Assembly (NCBI GenBank): GCA_945872805.1
Contig: CAMCBE010000103.1
Location: 1-7,087 of the forward strand
Direction of reading: 5' to 3'
DNA from: Chitinophaga pinensis
GTDB lineage: Bacteria; Bacteroidota; Bacteroidia; Chitinophagales; Chitinophagaceae
Length of the DNA stretch: 7,087 bases
The notes under the pieces were generated by a model. The model searched no databases, had not been told where the DNA came from, and worked only from the letters and a program-made list of their open reading frames with translations. This document shows positions 1 through 6,282 of this stretch, in pieces. The position numbers and the translations under genes were made by a program. Every line of letters starts with the position of its first letter. The stretch's first letter is position 1.

Positions 1-10
1 ATAATTCAGT

Positions 11-799
11 ATGCAGATTGAATTTTATAAATACCATGGTACAGGAAATGATTTTATCATTTTAGACAACAGAACCAATCAATATGAAGGGTTGTCTGAA
101 CTAAAAATAAAATCGCTTTGCCACAGGCGGTTTGGAATTGGTGCAGATGGACTAATGATGTTATACCTTGAAGAAGGATATGATTTCAGGATGAAATACT
201 ATAATGCTGACGGTAAAGAAGGCAGCATGTGTGGCAATGGAGGCCGTTGTTTAGTGCAGTTTGCCTATGATATGGGGATTAAAAAAGATAGGTACCACTT
301 TATTGCAGTGGATGGTCCACATGATGCTGTAATTAACATCAACGGGCTCATCGGATTGAAAATGCAAGATGTGAATTCCATCCAATTGAATAATACTGAT
401 GTGATTTTGAATACAGGTTCTCCCCATTTTATTCGTTTTGTAGATAACATCAAAACTGTTGATGTATTTACAGAAGGAAGAACCATACGCAATAGTGATG
501 CATACAAAGAGCATGGCATTAATGTCAACTTTGTTGAAAAACAAAAGGACTCGATTAGACTTAGGACATACGAGCGCGGCGTAGAAGATGAAACATTAAG
601 TTGCGGAACGGGTGCAACCGCAGCAGCTATTGCATACGCTTCAGAACTTGGCTTAAACAAGGTGCCTATTGAGGTAAAAGGTGGTTTACTTGAAGTGGAA
701 TTCAATCGCATAAGTGAAAATGAATGCAGTGAAATTTGGTTGACCGGACCCGCACAGTATGTCTTTAAAGGATCGATCGACATTAGTAACCTAACATAA
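11..799 (+). CDS. dapF: Diaminopimelate epimerase DapF
   Basis: This cytoplasmic, cofactor-independent enzyme interconverts LL- and meso-2,6-diaminopimelate, supplying meso-DAP for peptidoglycan and the last step towards lysine. The 262-residue protein is complete and of normal length for the family. It opens with the typical DapF N-terminus (YHGTGNDF, residues 8-15). It carries both catalytic cysteines in their signature contexts: C74 in MCGNGGRC (73-80) and C198 in ETLSCGTGAT (194-203). Other conserved blocks are NTGSPHF (134-140), GINVNF (169-174) and the ERGVEDE stretch before the second cysteine. The ATG at 11 fits the family start exactly. Only 10 bases precede it in the window, so its promoter and upstream neighbour cannot be judged. 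The next gene lies 65 bases downstream on the same strand and may or may not be cotranscribed. Nothing in it looks abnormal. Confidence 0.97.
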   Translation: MQIEFYKYHGTGNDFIILDNRTNQYEGLSELKIKSLCHRRFGIGADGLMMLYLEEGYDFRMKYYNADGKEGSMCGNGGRCLVQFAYDMGIKKDRYHFIAVDGPHDAVININGLIGLKMQDVNSIQLNNTDVILNTGSPHFIRFVDNIKTVDVFTEGRTIRNSDAYKEHGINVNFVEKQKDSIRLRTYERGVEDETLSCGTGATAAAIAYASELGLNKVPIEVKGGLLEVEFNRISENECSEIWLTGPAQYVFKGSIDISNLT

Positions 800-864
800 A
801 TCTTCATTTTCGTTTGTTGAAAACAATCAGTTAATTTAGAACAAAGAATAAATACAAACTACTT

Positions 865-1332
865 ATGTTCACAATTAGAGTATACGGCCTTCTCATTACA
901 GATGACAATAACGTACTGGTGAGTGACGAATTCATAAGAGGGAATTATTACACTAAATTCCCAGGTGGCGGATTAGAATTTGGAGAGGGAACAAGGGAAT
1001 GCCTAGCAAGGGAATTCATGGAAGAAATGAATTTGAAAGTAACGGTTGGTGAACATCTATATACCACCGATTTCTTTCAAATGTCAGCATTTGACTCTTC
1101 CCACCAGATTGTTTCTATTTACTATCGCGTATATCCACTAGAAGAAATAAAGGTTCCATTGCGGAATAAAGAGTTCGACTTTGATGAAAATCAAATGGCG
1201 GTATACCATAAAACCGGGGAGACGGAAACATTTAGGATGATTCACCTGGACAACTTTGGAGGACATGCGGTTACACTCCCCATTGATAAAGTAGTTGCTG
1301 AAAGTATAAAACAATCAGCCAGTCAATCCTAA
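865..1332 (+). CDS. Nudix hydrolase, substrate unknown
   Basis: This is a 155-residue Nudix-fold hydrolase, predicted to cleave a nucleoside diphosphate linked to some other moiety, using divalent metal, in the cytoplasm. The Nudix box (G-x5-E-x7-R-E-U-x-E-E-x-G-U) is readable at residues 35-57: G35, E41, R49, E50, E53 and E54 are all present, so the metal-binding helix looks intact. The usual glycine near the end of the box is replaced by asparagine (N56), a conservative turn change. The preceding KFPGGG (31-36) is the usual lead-in. The C-terminal third (about residues 90-155) has no motif I can assign to a substrate class, so calling it MutT-like, ADP-ribose or RNA-cap specific would be guesswork. 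The ATG at 865 places the first beta strand at the very N-terminus, as in many small Nudix proteins. It follows dapF by 65 bases and converges with mscL. Confidence 0.9.
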   Translation: MFTIRVYGLLITDDNNVLVSDEFIRGNYYTKFPGGGLEFGEGTRECLAREFMEEMNLKVTVGEHLYTTDFFQMSAFDSSHQIVSIYYRVYPLEEIKVPLRNKEFDFDENQMAVYHKTGETETFRMIHLDNFGGHAVTLPIDKVVAESIKQSASQS

Positions 1333-1343
1333 TCAATATTAGC

Positions 1344-1775
1344 TCAGCTTTTTTTAGCCAATTGATCTCTGATTTCTGAGAGCAATTCATCTGTTTTAGA
1401 CATTGGAGTAGGAATATCTTCATACTTTTTCTTTACCGCATTAATCGCCTTTATGATGAGAAACATAACAAAAGCAACAATCAGAAAATCAATAACAGCA
1501 GTTAGAAAAATCCCCCACTCCAGGTCAACTTCCTTCCCTGCTGGGGTAACAATCTTTCCAGTTGGATCATTTACTTGCTCAACTGCATGACGCAAAACAA
1601 GTTTTTTATCGCTAAAATTTTGACCGCCAGTTAACACACCAATTATCGGCGCAACCATTTTCTCCGTAAATGTGGAAACCACTTTTCCAAAAGCACCCCC
1701 CATGACAAATGCAACGGCAATATCGACCAGATTACCCTTTAGGGCAAATTTTTTAAACTCGGTGATTAGTCCCAT
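1344..1775 (-). CDS. mscL: Large-conductance mechanosensitive channel MscL
   Basis: This inner-membrane homopentameric channel opens under membrane tension to release solutes during hypo-osmotic shock. The 143-residue protein shows the full MscL plan. The amphipathic N-terminal helix and TM1 carry the hallmark stretch FALKGNLVDIAVAFVMGG (10-27), followed by AFGKVV. A periplasmic loop of about 40 residues (roughly 48-88) follows. TM2 is around 90-112 (FLTAVIDFLIVAFVMFLIIK), and the C-terminal cytoplasmic helix contains DELLSEIRDQLAKK (129-142). Compared from memory with E. coli MscL, which aligns without gaps through TM1, the glycine at position 22 in the pore constriction is alanine here, while G26 and G30 are kept. 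The ATG at 1773-1775 gives the canonical N-terminus. The gene stands alone on the minus strand, divergent from the YfhO-family gene and convergent with the Nudix gene (11-base gap). No clear promoter was found for it. Confidence 0.97.
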   Translation of the reverse strand: MGLITEFKKFALKGNLVDIAVAFVMGGAFGKVVSTFTEKMVAPIIGVLTGGQNFSDKKLVLRHAVEQVNDPTGKIVTPAGKEVDLEWGIFLTAVIDFLIVAFVMFLIIKAINAVKKKYEDIPTPMSKTDELLSEIRDQLAKKS

Positions 1776-1837
1776 ATAAATGATTGGTTGAAATTAAATG
1801 ATTACGATAATCTGCTTGTCCAGAACAGGCTCATAAC

Positions 1838-1888
1838 ATATTGAATGTAAGCAAAATCTCTAAAAAAAGCTTTCTTAGAATTCAATAT
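1838..1888. repeat. 9-bp perfect inverted repeat upstream of YfhO gene
   Basis: ATATTGAAT at 1838-1846 is matched exactly by its reverse complement ATTCAATAT at 1880-1888, with 33 bases between. The pairing does not extend outward or inward. The right arm overlaps the first bases of the candidate -7 element at 1886-1893, so a protein binding both arms could block or loop the promoter. AT-rich DNA makes such repeats fairly likely by chance, so an operator role is only a possibility. Confidence 0.35.
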
Positions 1889-1893
1889 CTTTG
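1886..1893 (+). promoter_or_regulatory. Candidate Bacteroidota -7 promoter element
   Basis: TATCTTTG matches the Bacteroidota sigma-A -7 consensus TAnnTTTG at all fixed positions. It would place transcription start near 1898-1902, about 30 bases before the ATG of the YfhO-family gene at 1929, a sensible leader length. No good -33 element (TTG or TTTG about 19-20 bases upstream) is visible; the corresponding stretch is mostly A. This makes the call moderate at best. Confidence 0.4.
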
Positions 1894-1928
1894 TTTTATT
1901 CTACTTTGTAATACTAAACGCATTTACG

Positions 1929-4409
1929 ATGAAGGCAATCAATTTCAAAAGCATATATCCGCATCTACTATCCATTGGCGTATTCTTTATCATTGCGATT
2001 ATCTTCTCGCTACCAGCTTTCCAAGGAATGGTATTGGAACAACATGATATGCTTGCCGTAGAGGGAATGGTAAAAAATTCAAAAGACCATCAACTTTTAT
2101 ACGGAAATCTCCCTCTCTGGAATACCAATGCATTCAGCGGTATGCCTAACTTTCAAATTCTATTCTCCTGGGATAGTCCGGTGTTTAACATTAGAAAAGT
2201 TTTAGCCCTTGGACTTCCAAAGCCGGCTGACTTTTTCTTTTTAGCCTGCATTTCATTTTATATTTTGGGACTGAGCTTCAACATGAAGCCATTGGTTTCC
2301 ATGTTTTCAGCACTTGGCTATGCATTCGCAGCCTATAACCCTGGGATCATCAGCGCAGGACATGAAACGAAGATGATGGCATTAGCTTATGCACCTGGTG
2401 TGTTGGCAGGATTCCAAATTATATACAGCAAAAAATATTGGATTGGATTGGCAGTCGCGTCCATTTTTATGACAGTTGAAATGACAGCAAATCATCCACA
2501 GATAACCTACTATCTAGTACTGATTTGTTTACTCATGGGATTAACACATCTTGTGCAGTGGATCAAAAAATCTGAATGGGCACATGCAGGGAAATCAATC
2601 GCCTTAATTCTACTATCGGTAATCATTGGAGTTGGTAATGCAGCGCCTACCCTCATGAACACCGTTGATTATTCCAAATACACCATGCGTGGTGGCAAAG
2701 ACATCGAGTCAAAGGATGGCAAAGTTGTGAACGTAAAAACAACTGGATTGGATTATGATTACGCCTCCATGTGGAGCATTAGAAAATCAGAAGCCCTTAC
2801 TTTATTTATGCCAGAATCGTTTGGTGGTACAAGCAATGAGCCTATGTCTTCTACATCAACATTCATTAGCCAGCTTACAGAACATAATATTCCTGATAAC
2901 TATGCAGAGCAATTGGCCAGTCAACTACCAGGCTATTGGGGAGGATTAGAAAGTACAACAAGCTCCAATTACCTAGGAGCCATTGCATGCCTTTTAGCCA
3001 TACTCGGAATGTTATTCCTAAAAACGAATGAACGCTGGTGGATACTTGGTGCAGTGCTAGTAGGAATAATACTAGCCTGCGGTAAATACCTTTCAGGAAT
3101 AAACGAATTGCTATTTAACTATTTCCCTTACTATAATAAGTTCAGAGCTCCGAGCATGGCATTGGTAATGCCTCAGCTCGTAATCCCTTTACTAGCAGGA
3201 TTATTTGTGAATGCATTAGTTGAAAATAAAATTGATCAAGACAAGAAATTATTCCTGAAAAAATTGCTCTATGGACTTGGCGGGACAATTGTTTTTGTTG
3301 GCTTGATCTATGTATTTAATGACTATAGCACCAATGGAGTTGACAATCAAATTAAAGAGGCCTTTAAAGGACAACAAGTTGGTACAGAGTCCTATTCAAC
3401 GATTATACTAGACGCATTGATGGCACAGCGAAAAAGCATGTTCTTTTCATCCATTATAAAATTGCTTTTCTTTTCTGTGGCCGTTTTTGGCATACTCTAT
3501 CTTTATTTCAAAAAAACAATCAAACCAACCCTACTCGTTATCATTTTTCTTCTGATCAATACGCTTGATTTGCTTGTACTGGACAAGAATTTTCTTAACG
3601 AAAAAAACTATACTGTTTCAGAAGATTTTATTTCTGGGAATTTCGGAGCGAGTTCAGCAGACCTTGCCATTATGGAAGACAAAGACCCGCATTATCGTGT
3701 GTATAATTTAAGTCCAGACAGGTTCTCGGAAGCCAGGACATCTTACTTCCATAGGTCGTTAGGCGGTTATCACGCCGCTAAACTCAGAAACTATCAAGAT
3801 GTCATAGAAACTAAATTCTCTGAGCCTAGTCTGAATATGAATTTATTGAACATGCTGGATACACGTTATTTGATTATTCCACCTCAAGAAGAAAAAGGGG
3901 AATACAAAGTTCAGAAAAATGAAAAAGCCTTGGGTGCGGCCTGGTTTGTAAACAAATTAGTGAAGGCAAATGATCATGCAGAGGAATTAAAATACCTAGA
4001 CTCTATAAATACATCTACTACCGCAATCATTGATGCAAGTCAATCGGGGCAGCAGCTCGACTATGCACTTGATTCCAGCAGTAAGATCAATCTGGTAAAA
4101 TATAGGAATGATACAGCCGTTTTCGAGACTTCCACAGCTCAAGCACAATTTGCTGTATTCAGTGAAGTGTATTATCCAAATGGATGGAATGCCTATATAG
4201 ATGGGAAAGCAACAAACTACCAGAAAGTGAATTATTTTCTTAGGGGTATGCAAATCCCAGCAGGGAAGCATACCGTAGAGTTCATCTTTGAACCAAAAGT
4301 GTATAAACAATCCGCCATGATAGCAAACCTATCTGGTTGGGGACTTTACGCAACTATTCTCTTGGCTGCTTTGGGTATGTTTCTTAGTCGGAAAAAAGAA
4401 AAAACTTAA
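1929..4409 (+). CDS. YfhO-family polytopic membrane protein, probable GT-C-like glycosyltransferase or transporter
   Basis: This is an 826-residue inner-membrane protein of the YfhO family. In Bacillus subtilis, YfhO works with the GT2 enzyme CsbB to put GlcNAc on lipoteichoic acid, and the family is thought to share the GT-C fold; the role in Bacteroidota is not established. TM1 is about 11-31. It is followed by a non-cytoplasmic loop with acidic residues (EQHDMLAVEG, D40 and E46) and the recognisable LPLWNTNAFSGMPN (61-74). About 12 further hydrophobic segments lie between residues 103 and 551, broken by a large hydrophilic loop (about 242-345). A soluble, probably periplasmic domain spans about 552-795; it contains GGYHAAKLRNYQD (612-624) and the typical WNAYIDGK (753-760) and IPAGKHTVEF (776-785) segments. 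A final TM (798-818) precedes a basic tail (RKKEKT). The ATG at 1929 gives a normal K-containing cytoplasmic start. The next gene begins 2 bases after its stop, indicating cotranscription with two glycosyltransferases. Confidence 0.88.
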   Translation: MKAINFKSIYPHLLSIGVFFIIAIIFSLPAFQGMVLEQHDMLAVEGMVKNSKDHQLLYGNLPLWNTNAFSGMPNFQILFSWDSPVFNIRKVLALGLPKPADFFFLACISFYILGLSFNMKPLVSMFSALGYAFAAYNPGIISAGHETKMMALAYAPGVLAGFQIIYSKKYWIGLAVASIFMTVEMTANHPQITYYLVLICLLMGLTHLVQWIKKSEWAHAGKSIALILLSVIIGVGNAAPTLMNTVDYSKYTMRGGKDIESKDGKVVNVKTTGLDYDYASMWSIRKSEALTLFMPESFGGTSNEPMSSTSTFISQLTEHNIPDNYAEQLASQLPGYWGGLESTTSSNYLGAIACLLAILGMLFLKTNERWWILGAVLVGIILACGKYLSGINELLFNYFPYYNKFRAPSMALVMPQLVIPLLAGLFVNALVENKIDQDKKLFLKKLLYGLGGTIVFVGLIYVFNDYSTNGVDNQIKEAFKGQQVGTESYSTIILDALMAQRKSMFFSSIIKLLFFSVAVFGILYLYFKKTIKPTLLVIIFLLINTLDLLVLDKNFLNEKNYTVSEDFISGNFGASSADLAIMEDKDPHYRVYNLSPDRFSEARTSYFHRSLGGYHAAKLRNYQDVIETKFSEPSLNMNLLNMLDTRYLIIPPQEEKGEYKVQKNEKALGAAWFVNKLVKANDHAEELKYLDSINTSTTAIIDASQSGQQLDYALDSSSKINLVKYRNDTAVFETSTAQAQFAVFSEVYYPNGWNAYIDGKATNYQKVNYFLRGMQIPAGKHTVEFIFEPKVYKQSAMIANLSGWGLYATILLAALGMFLSRKKEKT

Positions 4410-4411
4410 TC

Positions 4412-5422
4412 GTGTTGGATTTATCGATCATCATAGTGAATTATAAATCATCACACCATGTGATGAACTGCTTAAAAAGCATTTATGATTCATCTATGAG
4501 TATATCCTTTGAAATTATTATTGTAGATAATTTTTCAGAGGATGGTAGTCAGATCACAATTAGTACTCTATACAATCAAGTCATCTGGGTTCAAAGTCAG
4601 TATAATGCTGGATTCGCTAGGGCAAATAACATGGGAATAGAAGTAGCAAGAGGAAGAAATATTTTATTGCTGAATGCTGATACCATTGTTCAAAATAATG
4701 CGCTTGAGAGAACAATGAGATTGTTTGACAACCAACCCACTTATTCGGCATGTGGAGTTCAATTGCTTAATCCTGACCTTACAGTACAACATTCAGGGGC
4801 AAAGTTCATAACCGGTGGGGTGAATCTATTACTACCACTTCCCTATTTTGGAAAATTCATGAGATCTATTGCTTTTAAAGCAGGAGTAAAACAACCCAAT
4901 GTTTTTGAAGTAAAAAAAGATGTTGAAGTAGATTGGATAGTGGGAGCTTTCTTGATGGTAAAAAAATCAACGATTGACCAGTATGGTAAATTAGATGACG
5001 ATTTTTTCATGTATGCAGAAGAAATTGAATGGTGCTCTAGGTTGAGGAAGAAAGGTCCAATGATACTATTTAGCAACCCTAAGGTTATTCATCTTGGCGG
5101 AGGCTCTAGCTCAGACTACTATAAAGTAAGTGATAGTGATAACAGCTGGAATCTTTGGAACAAGAAATCAAGACAAATCATCTTATCCCAATTATTGAGG
5201 GTAAGAAAACAATGGGGATTGGGTTGGTACCTAATCAACCTTAGCATTTACCTCCTTGAAATTCCTATGTTTATTATTTTCCTGAGTATCGATAAAATCA
5301 TAAACGGGAATAAGTCGGCATACACTTGGAATCAATTTAGAGGCTTCACAGAAAATATCTTAGCTGTTTTACCTTTTATACTAGATATTGCCCTGAATAA
5401 AAAACAACTTTACAAAGTGTAG
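4412..5422 (+). CDS. Family 2 glycosyltransferase (rhamnosyltransferase-like), first of a tandem pair
   Basis: This 336-residue GT-A fold enzyme is predicted to transfer a sugar from a nucleotide donor to a lipid-linked or glycan acceptor at the cytoplasmic face of the inner membrane. The N-terminal nucleotide-binding part starts with LSIIIVNYKSS (4-14) and includes IIIVDN (35-40) and YNAGFARANN (64-73). The DxD-equivalent metal site is LLLNADT (85-91, D90). The acceptor side has VDWIVGAFLM (173-182) and DDDFFMYAEEIEWCSRLR (195-212), where E203/E204 hold the likely catalytic base, then HLGGGSS (227-233). This pattern matches the WbbL/rhamnosyltransferase-type subgroup, but sugar specificity is unknown. 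Residues 270-297 and 312-328 are strongly hydrophobic and may anchor the C-terminus in the membrane. The start is GTG at 4412 (TTG at 4415 is possible); no in-frame ATG exists between the upstream in-frame stop at 4385 and the conserved N-terminus. Translation is probably coupled to the YfhO-family gene. Confidence 0.9.
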   Translation: MLDLSIIIVNYKSSHHVMNCLKSIYDSSMSISFEIIIVDNFSEDGSQITISTLYNQVIWVQSQYNAGFARANNMGIEVARGRNILLLNADTIVQNNALERTMRLFDNQPTYSACGVQLLNPDLTVQHSGAKFITGGVNLLLPLPYFGKFMRSIAFKAGVKQPNVFEVKKDVEVDWIVGAFLMVKKSTIDQYGKLDDDFFMYAEEIEWCSRLRKKGPMILFSNPKVIHLGGGSSSDYYKVSDSDNSWNLWNKKSRQIILSQLLRVRKQWGLGWYLINLSIYLLEIPMFIIFLSIDKIINGNKSAYTWNQFRGFTENILAVLPFILDIALNKKQLYKV

Positions 5423-5423
5423 T

Positions 5424-6275
5424 ATGCACATATCCATCATCATCGTCAACTATAATACGTTTGAATTAACCAGCAAATGTATCAGATCTATTTACGATCA
5501 GGTGAAGCATATCAGCTTTGAAATAATATTAGTTGACAATGCATCAGTCGAGAAGAATTCTGATGCATTCAAAGTTGAATTCCCTAATATCACCCTTATT
5601 AAGAGTGAAACAAACCTAGGATTCGCAAAAGGAAATAATCTGGGTATTCAGCATGCCACAGGAGAATATATACTCTTATTAAACAGCGATTGTGAATTAC
5701 GCAATAATGCTCCCCATATTAGCTTTGAGTACATGAAATCTCATCCTAGTTGCGGGATGAGTACAGTTCAATTGCAATACCCTGACGGTAGGCTACAATA
5801 CAATTGCAGAAAATTCAGAACAATTGGATGGGAATTATTAGAGATCATACCACTCTACCTCCTACTGTCTAAAACCAATAGAGAAGAACTCATGCTCCAT
5901 CATTATTTCAAACATGATCGTGAAGTAAGCTGTGATTGGGTTTGGGGGACTTACATGTTTTTCCCAAGATCAATACTTAAATCATTACCCGGAGAGAAAT
6001 TAGCTGAAGATTTCTTTATGTATAGCGAGGATGTACTTTGGTGTTGGCAAATCAAACAGCTTGGGCTTAGCATATCGTTTATCCCTGAAGGGAAAGTCAT
6101 GCATGTGCATAAAGGAAGTAGCAAAGGCAAGAAAAATAATTTTCAGAAAATGGGAATAAACAACCATGCTATTTTCATGAAACGGATTTACCCAAACTGG
6201 AAGTGGTACATCTTTAATCTTATTTATAAATCGAAGCAACACTTGTTCAGTCTTCTTAAAAAAATGCTTAATTAA
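5424..6275 (+). CDS. Family 2 glycosyltransferase (rhamnosyltransferase-like), second of a tandem pair
   Basis: This is a 283-residue GT-A fold glycosyltransferase of the same subgroup as its upstream neighbour. Motifs in order are ISIIIVNYNTFE (3-14), IILVDNAS (34-41), NLGFAKGNN (64-72) and the metal-binding LLLNSDCEL (84-92, D89). These are followed by CDWVWGTYMFFPRS (170-183), EDFFMYSEDVLWCWQIKQLG (195-214, E202/D203 near the likely catalytic base) and MHVHKGSS (226-233). Aligned with the first enzyme, residues 4-39 are identical at 21 of 36 positions, so the two probably arose by duplication, then diverged in the middle region and in the tail. It lacks the clear hydrophobic C-terminal segments of its partner and ends in a basic tail (KSKQHLFSLLKKMLN), which suits peripheral membrane attachment. 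The ATG at 5424 lies one base after the previous stop. The gene ends 7 bases from the convergent neighbour. Donor and acceptor are unknown. Confidence 0.9.
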   Translation: MHISIIIVNYNTFELTSKCIRSIYDQVKHISFEIILVDNASVEKNSDAFKVEFPNITLIKSETNLGFAKGNNLGIQHATGEYILLLNSDCELRNNAPHISFEYMKSHPSCGMSTVQLQYPDGRLQYNCRKFRTIGWELLEIIPLYLLLSKTNREELMLHHYFKHDREVSCDWVWGTYMFFPRSILKSLPGEKLAEDFFMYSEDVLWCWQIKQLGLSISFIPEGKVMHVHKGSSKGKKNNFQKMGINNHAIFMKRIYPNWKWYIFNLIYKSKQHLFSLLKKMLN

Positions 6276-6282
6276 GTTTGAC

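Larger units (their letters stand above)
1776..1928. other. Divergent intergenic region, mscL / YfhO operon
   Basis: This 153-base AT-rich spacer separates two divergent genes and must hold the promoters of both. On the plus strand it contains a perfect TAnnTTTG -7 element and a 9-bp inverted repeat, both listed separately. On the minus strand I found no comparable element for mscL. A short open frame on the plus strand starting with TTG at 1841 runs into the YfhO-family gene in another frame; it resembles no known protein and is judged non-coding. No terminator-like or riboswitch-like structure was recognised. Confidence 0.8.
1929..6275 (+). other. Predicted three-gene operon: YfhO family, GT2, GT2
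   Basis: Three plus-strand genes follow one another with spacers of 2 bases (4410-4411) and 1 base (5423), leaving no room for internal promoters or terminators between them. The unit is flanked by a minus-strand gene on each side (mscL upstream and divergent, a glycosyltransferase-like gene downstream and convergent), so its borders are well defined. The content suggests a glycan assembly or decoration module: two cytoplasm-facing nucleotide-sugar-using enzymes and one polytopic membrane protein. The glycan and sugar are not deducible from the sequence. Confidence 0.75.

Noticed and set aside
265..807. Long antisense open frame across dapF
   Set aside because: The plus-strand frame encodes an unmistakable DapF with both catalytic cysteines. 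The antisense product has no family features.
814..826. Small hairpin TTGTT-gaa-AACAA after dapF
   Set aside because: Five A/T-rich pairs with no following T-tract; too weak for a terminator.
801..864. Possible promoter for the Nudix gene (TAATTTAG at 832-839 with TTTG at 813-816)
   Set aside because: One mismatch in the -7 element and a spacing of only 15 bases to TTTG, shorter than the usual 19 or so. Not good enough to list as a site.
1332..1366. Possible bidirectional terminator between the Nudix gene and mscL (ATCAAT / ATTGAT arms, T7 run at 1349-1355)
   Set aside because: The arms are only 6 bp with a 23-base loop, and the T-run sits inside the loop and within mscL codons, so it does not fit an intrinsic terminator.
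1841..2047. Short plus-strand open frame before and across the YfhO gene start
   Set aside because: It begins with TTG, has no recognisable protein features, and overlaps the well-supported YfhO-family frame.
6267..6276. Perfect palindrome CTTAATTAAG over the stop codon of the second GT2
   Set aside because: A loopless 10-bp palindrome of this AT content is expected several times by chance in 7 kb and has no T-tract.
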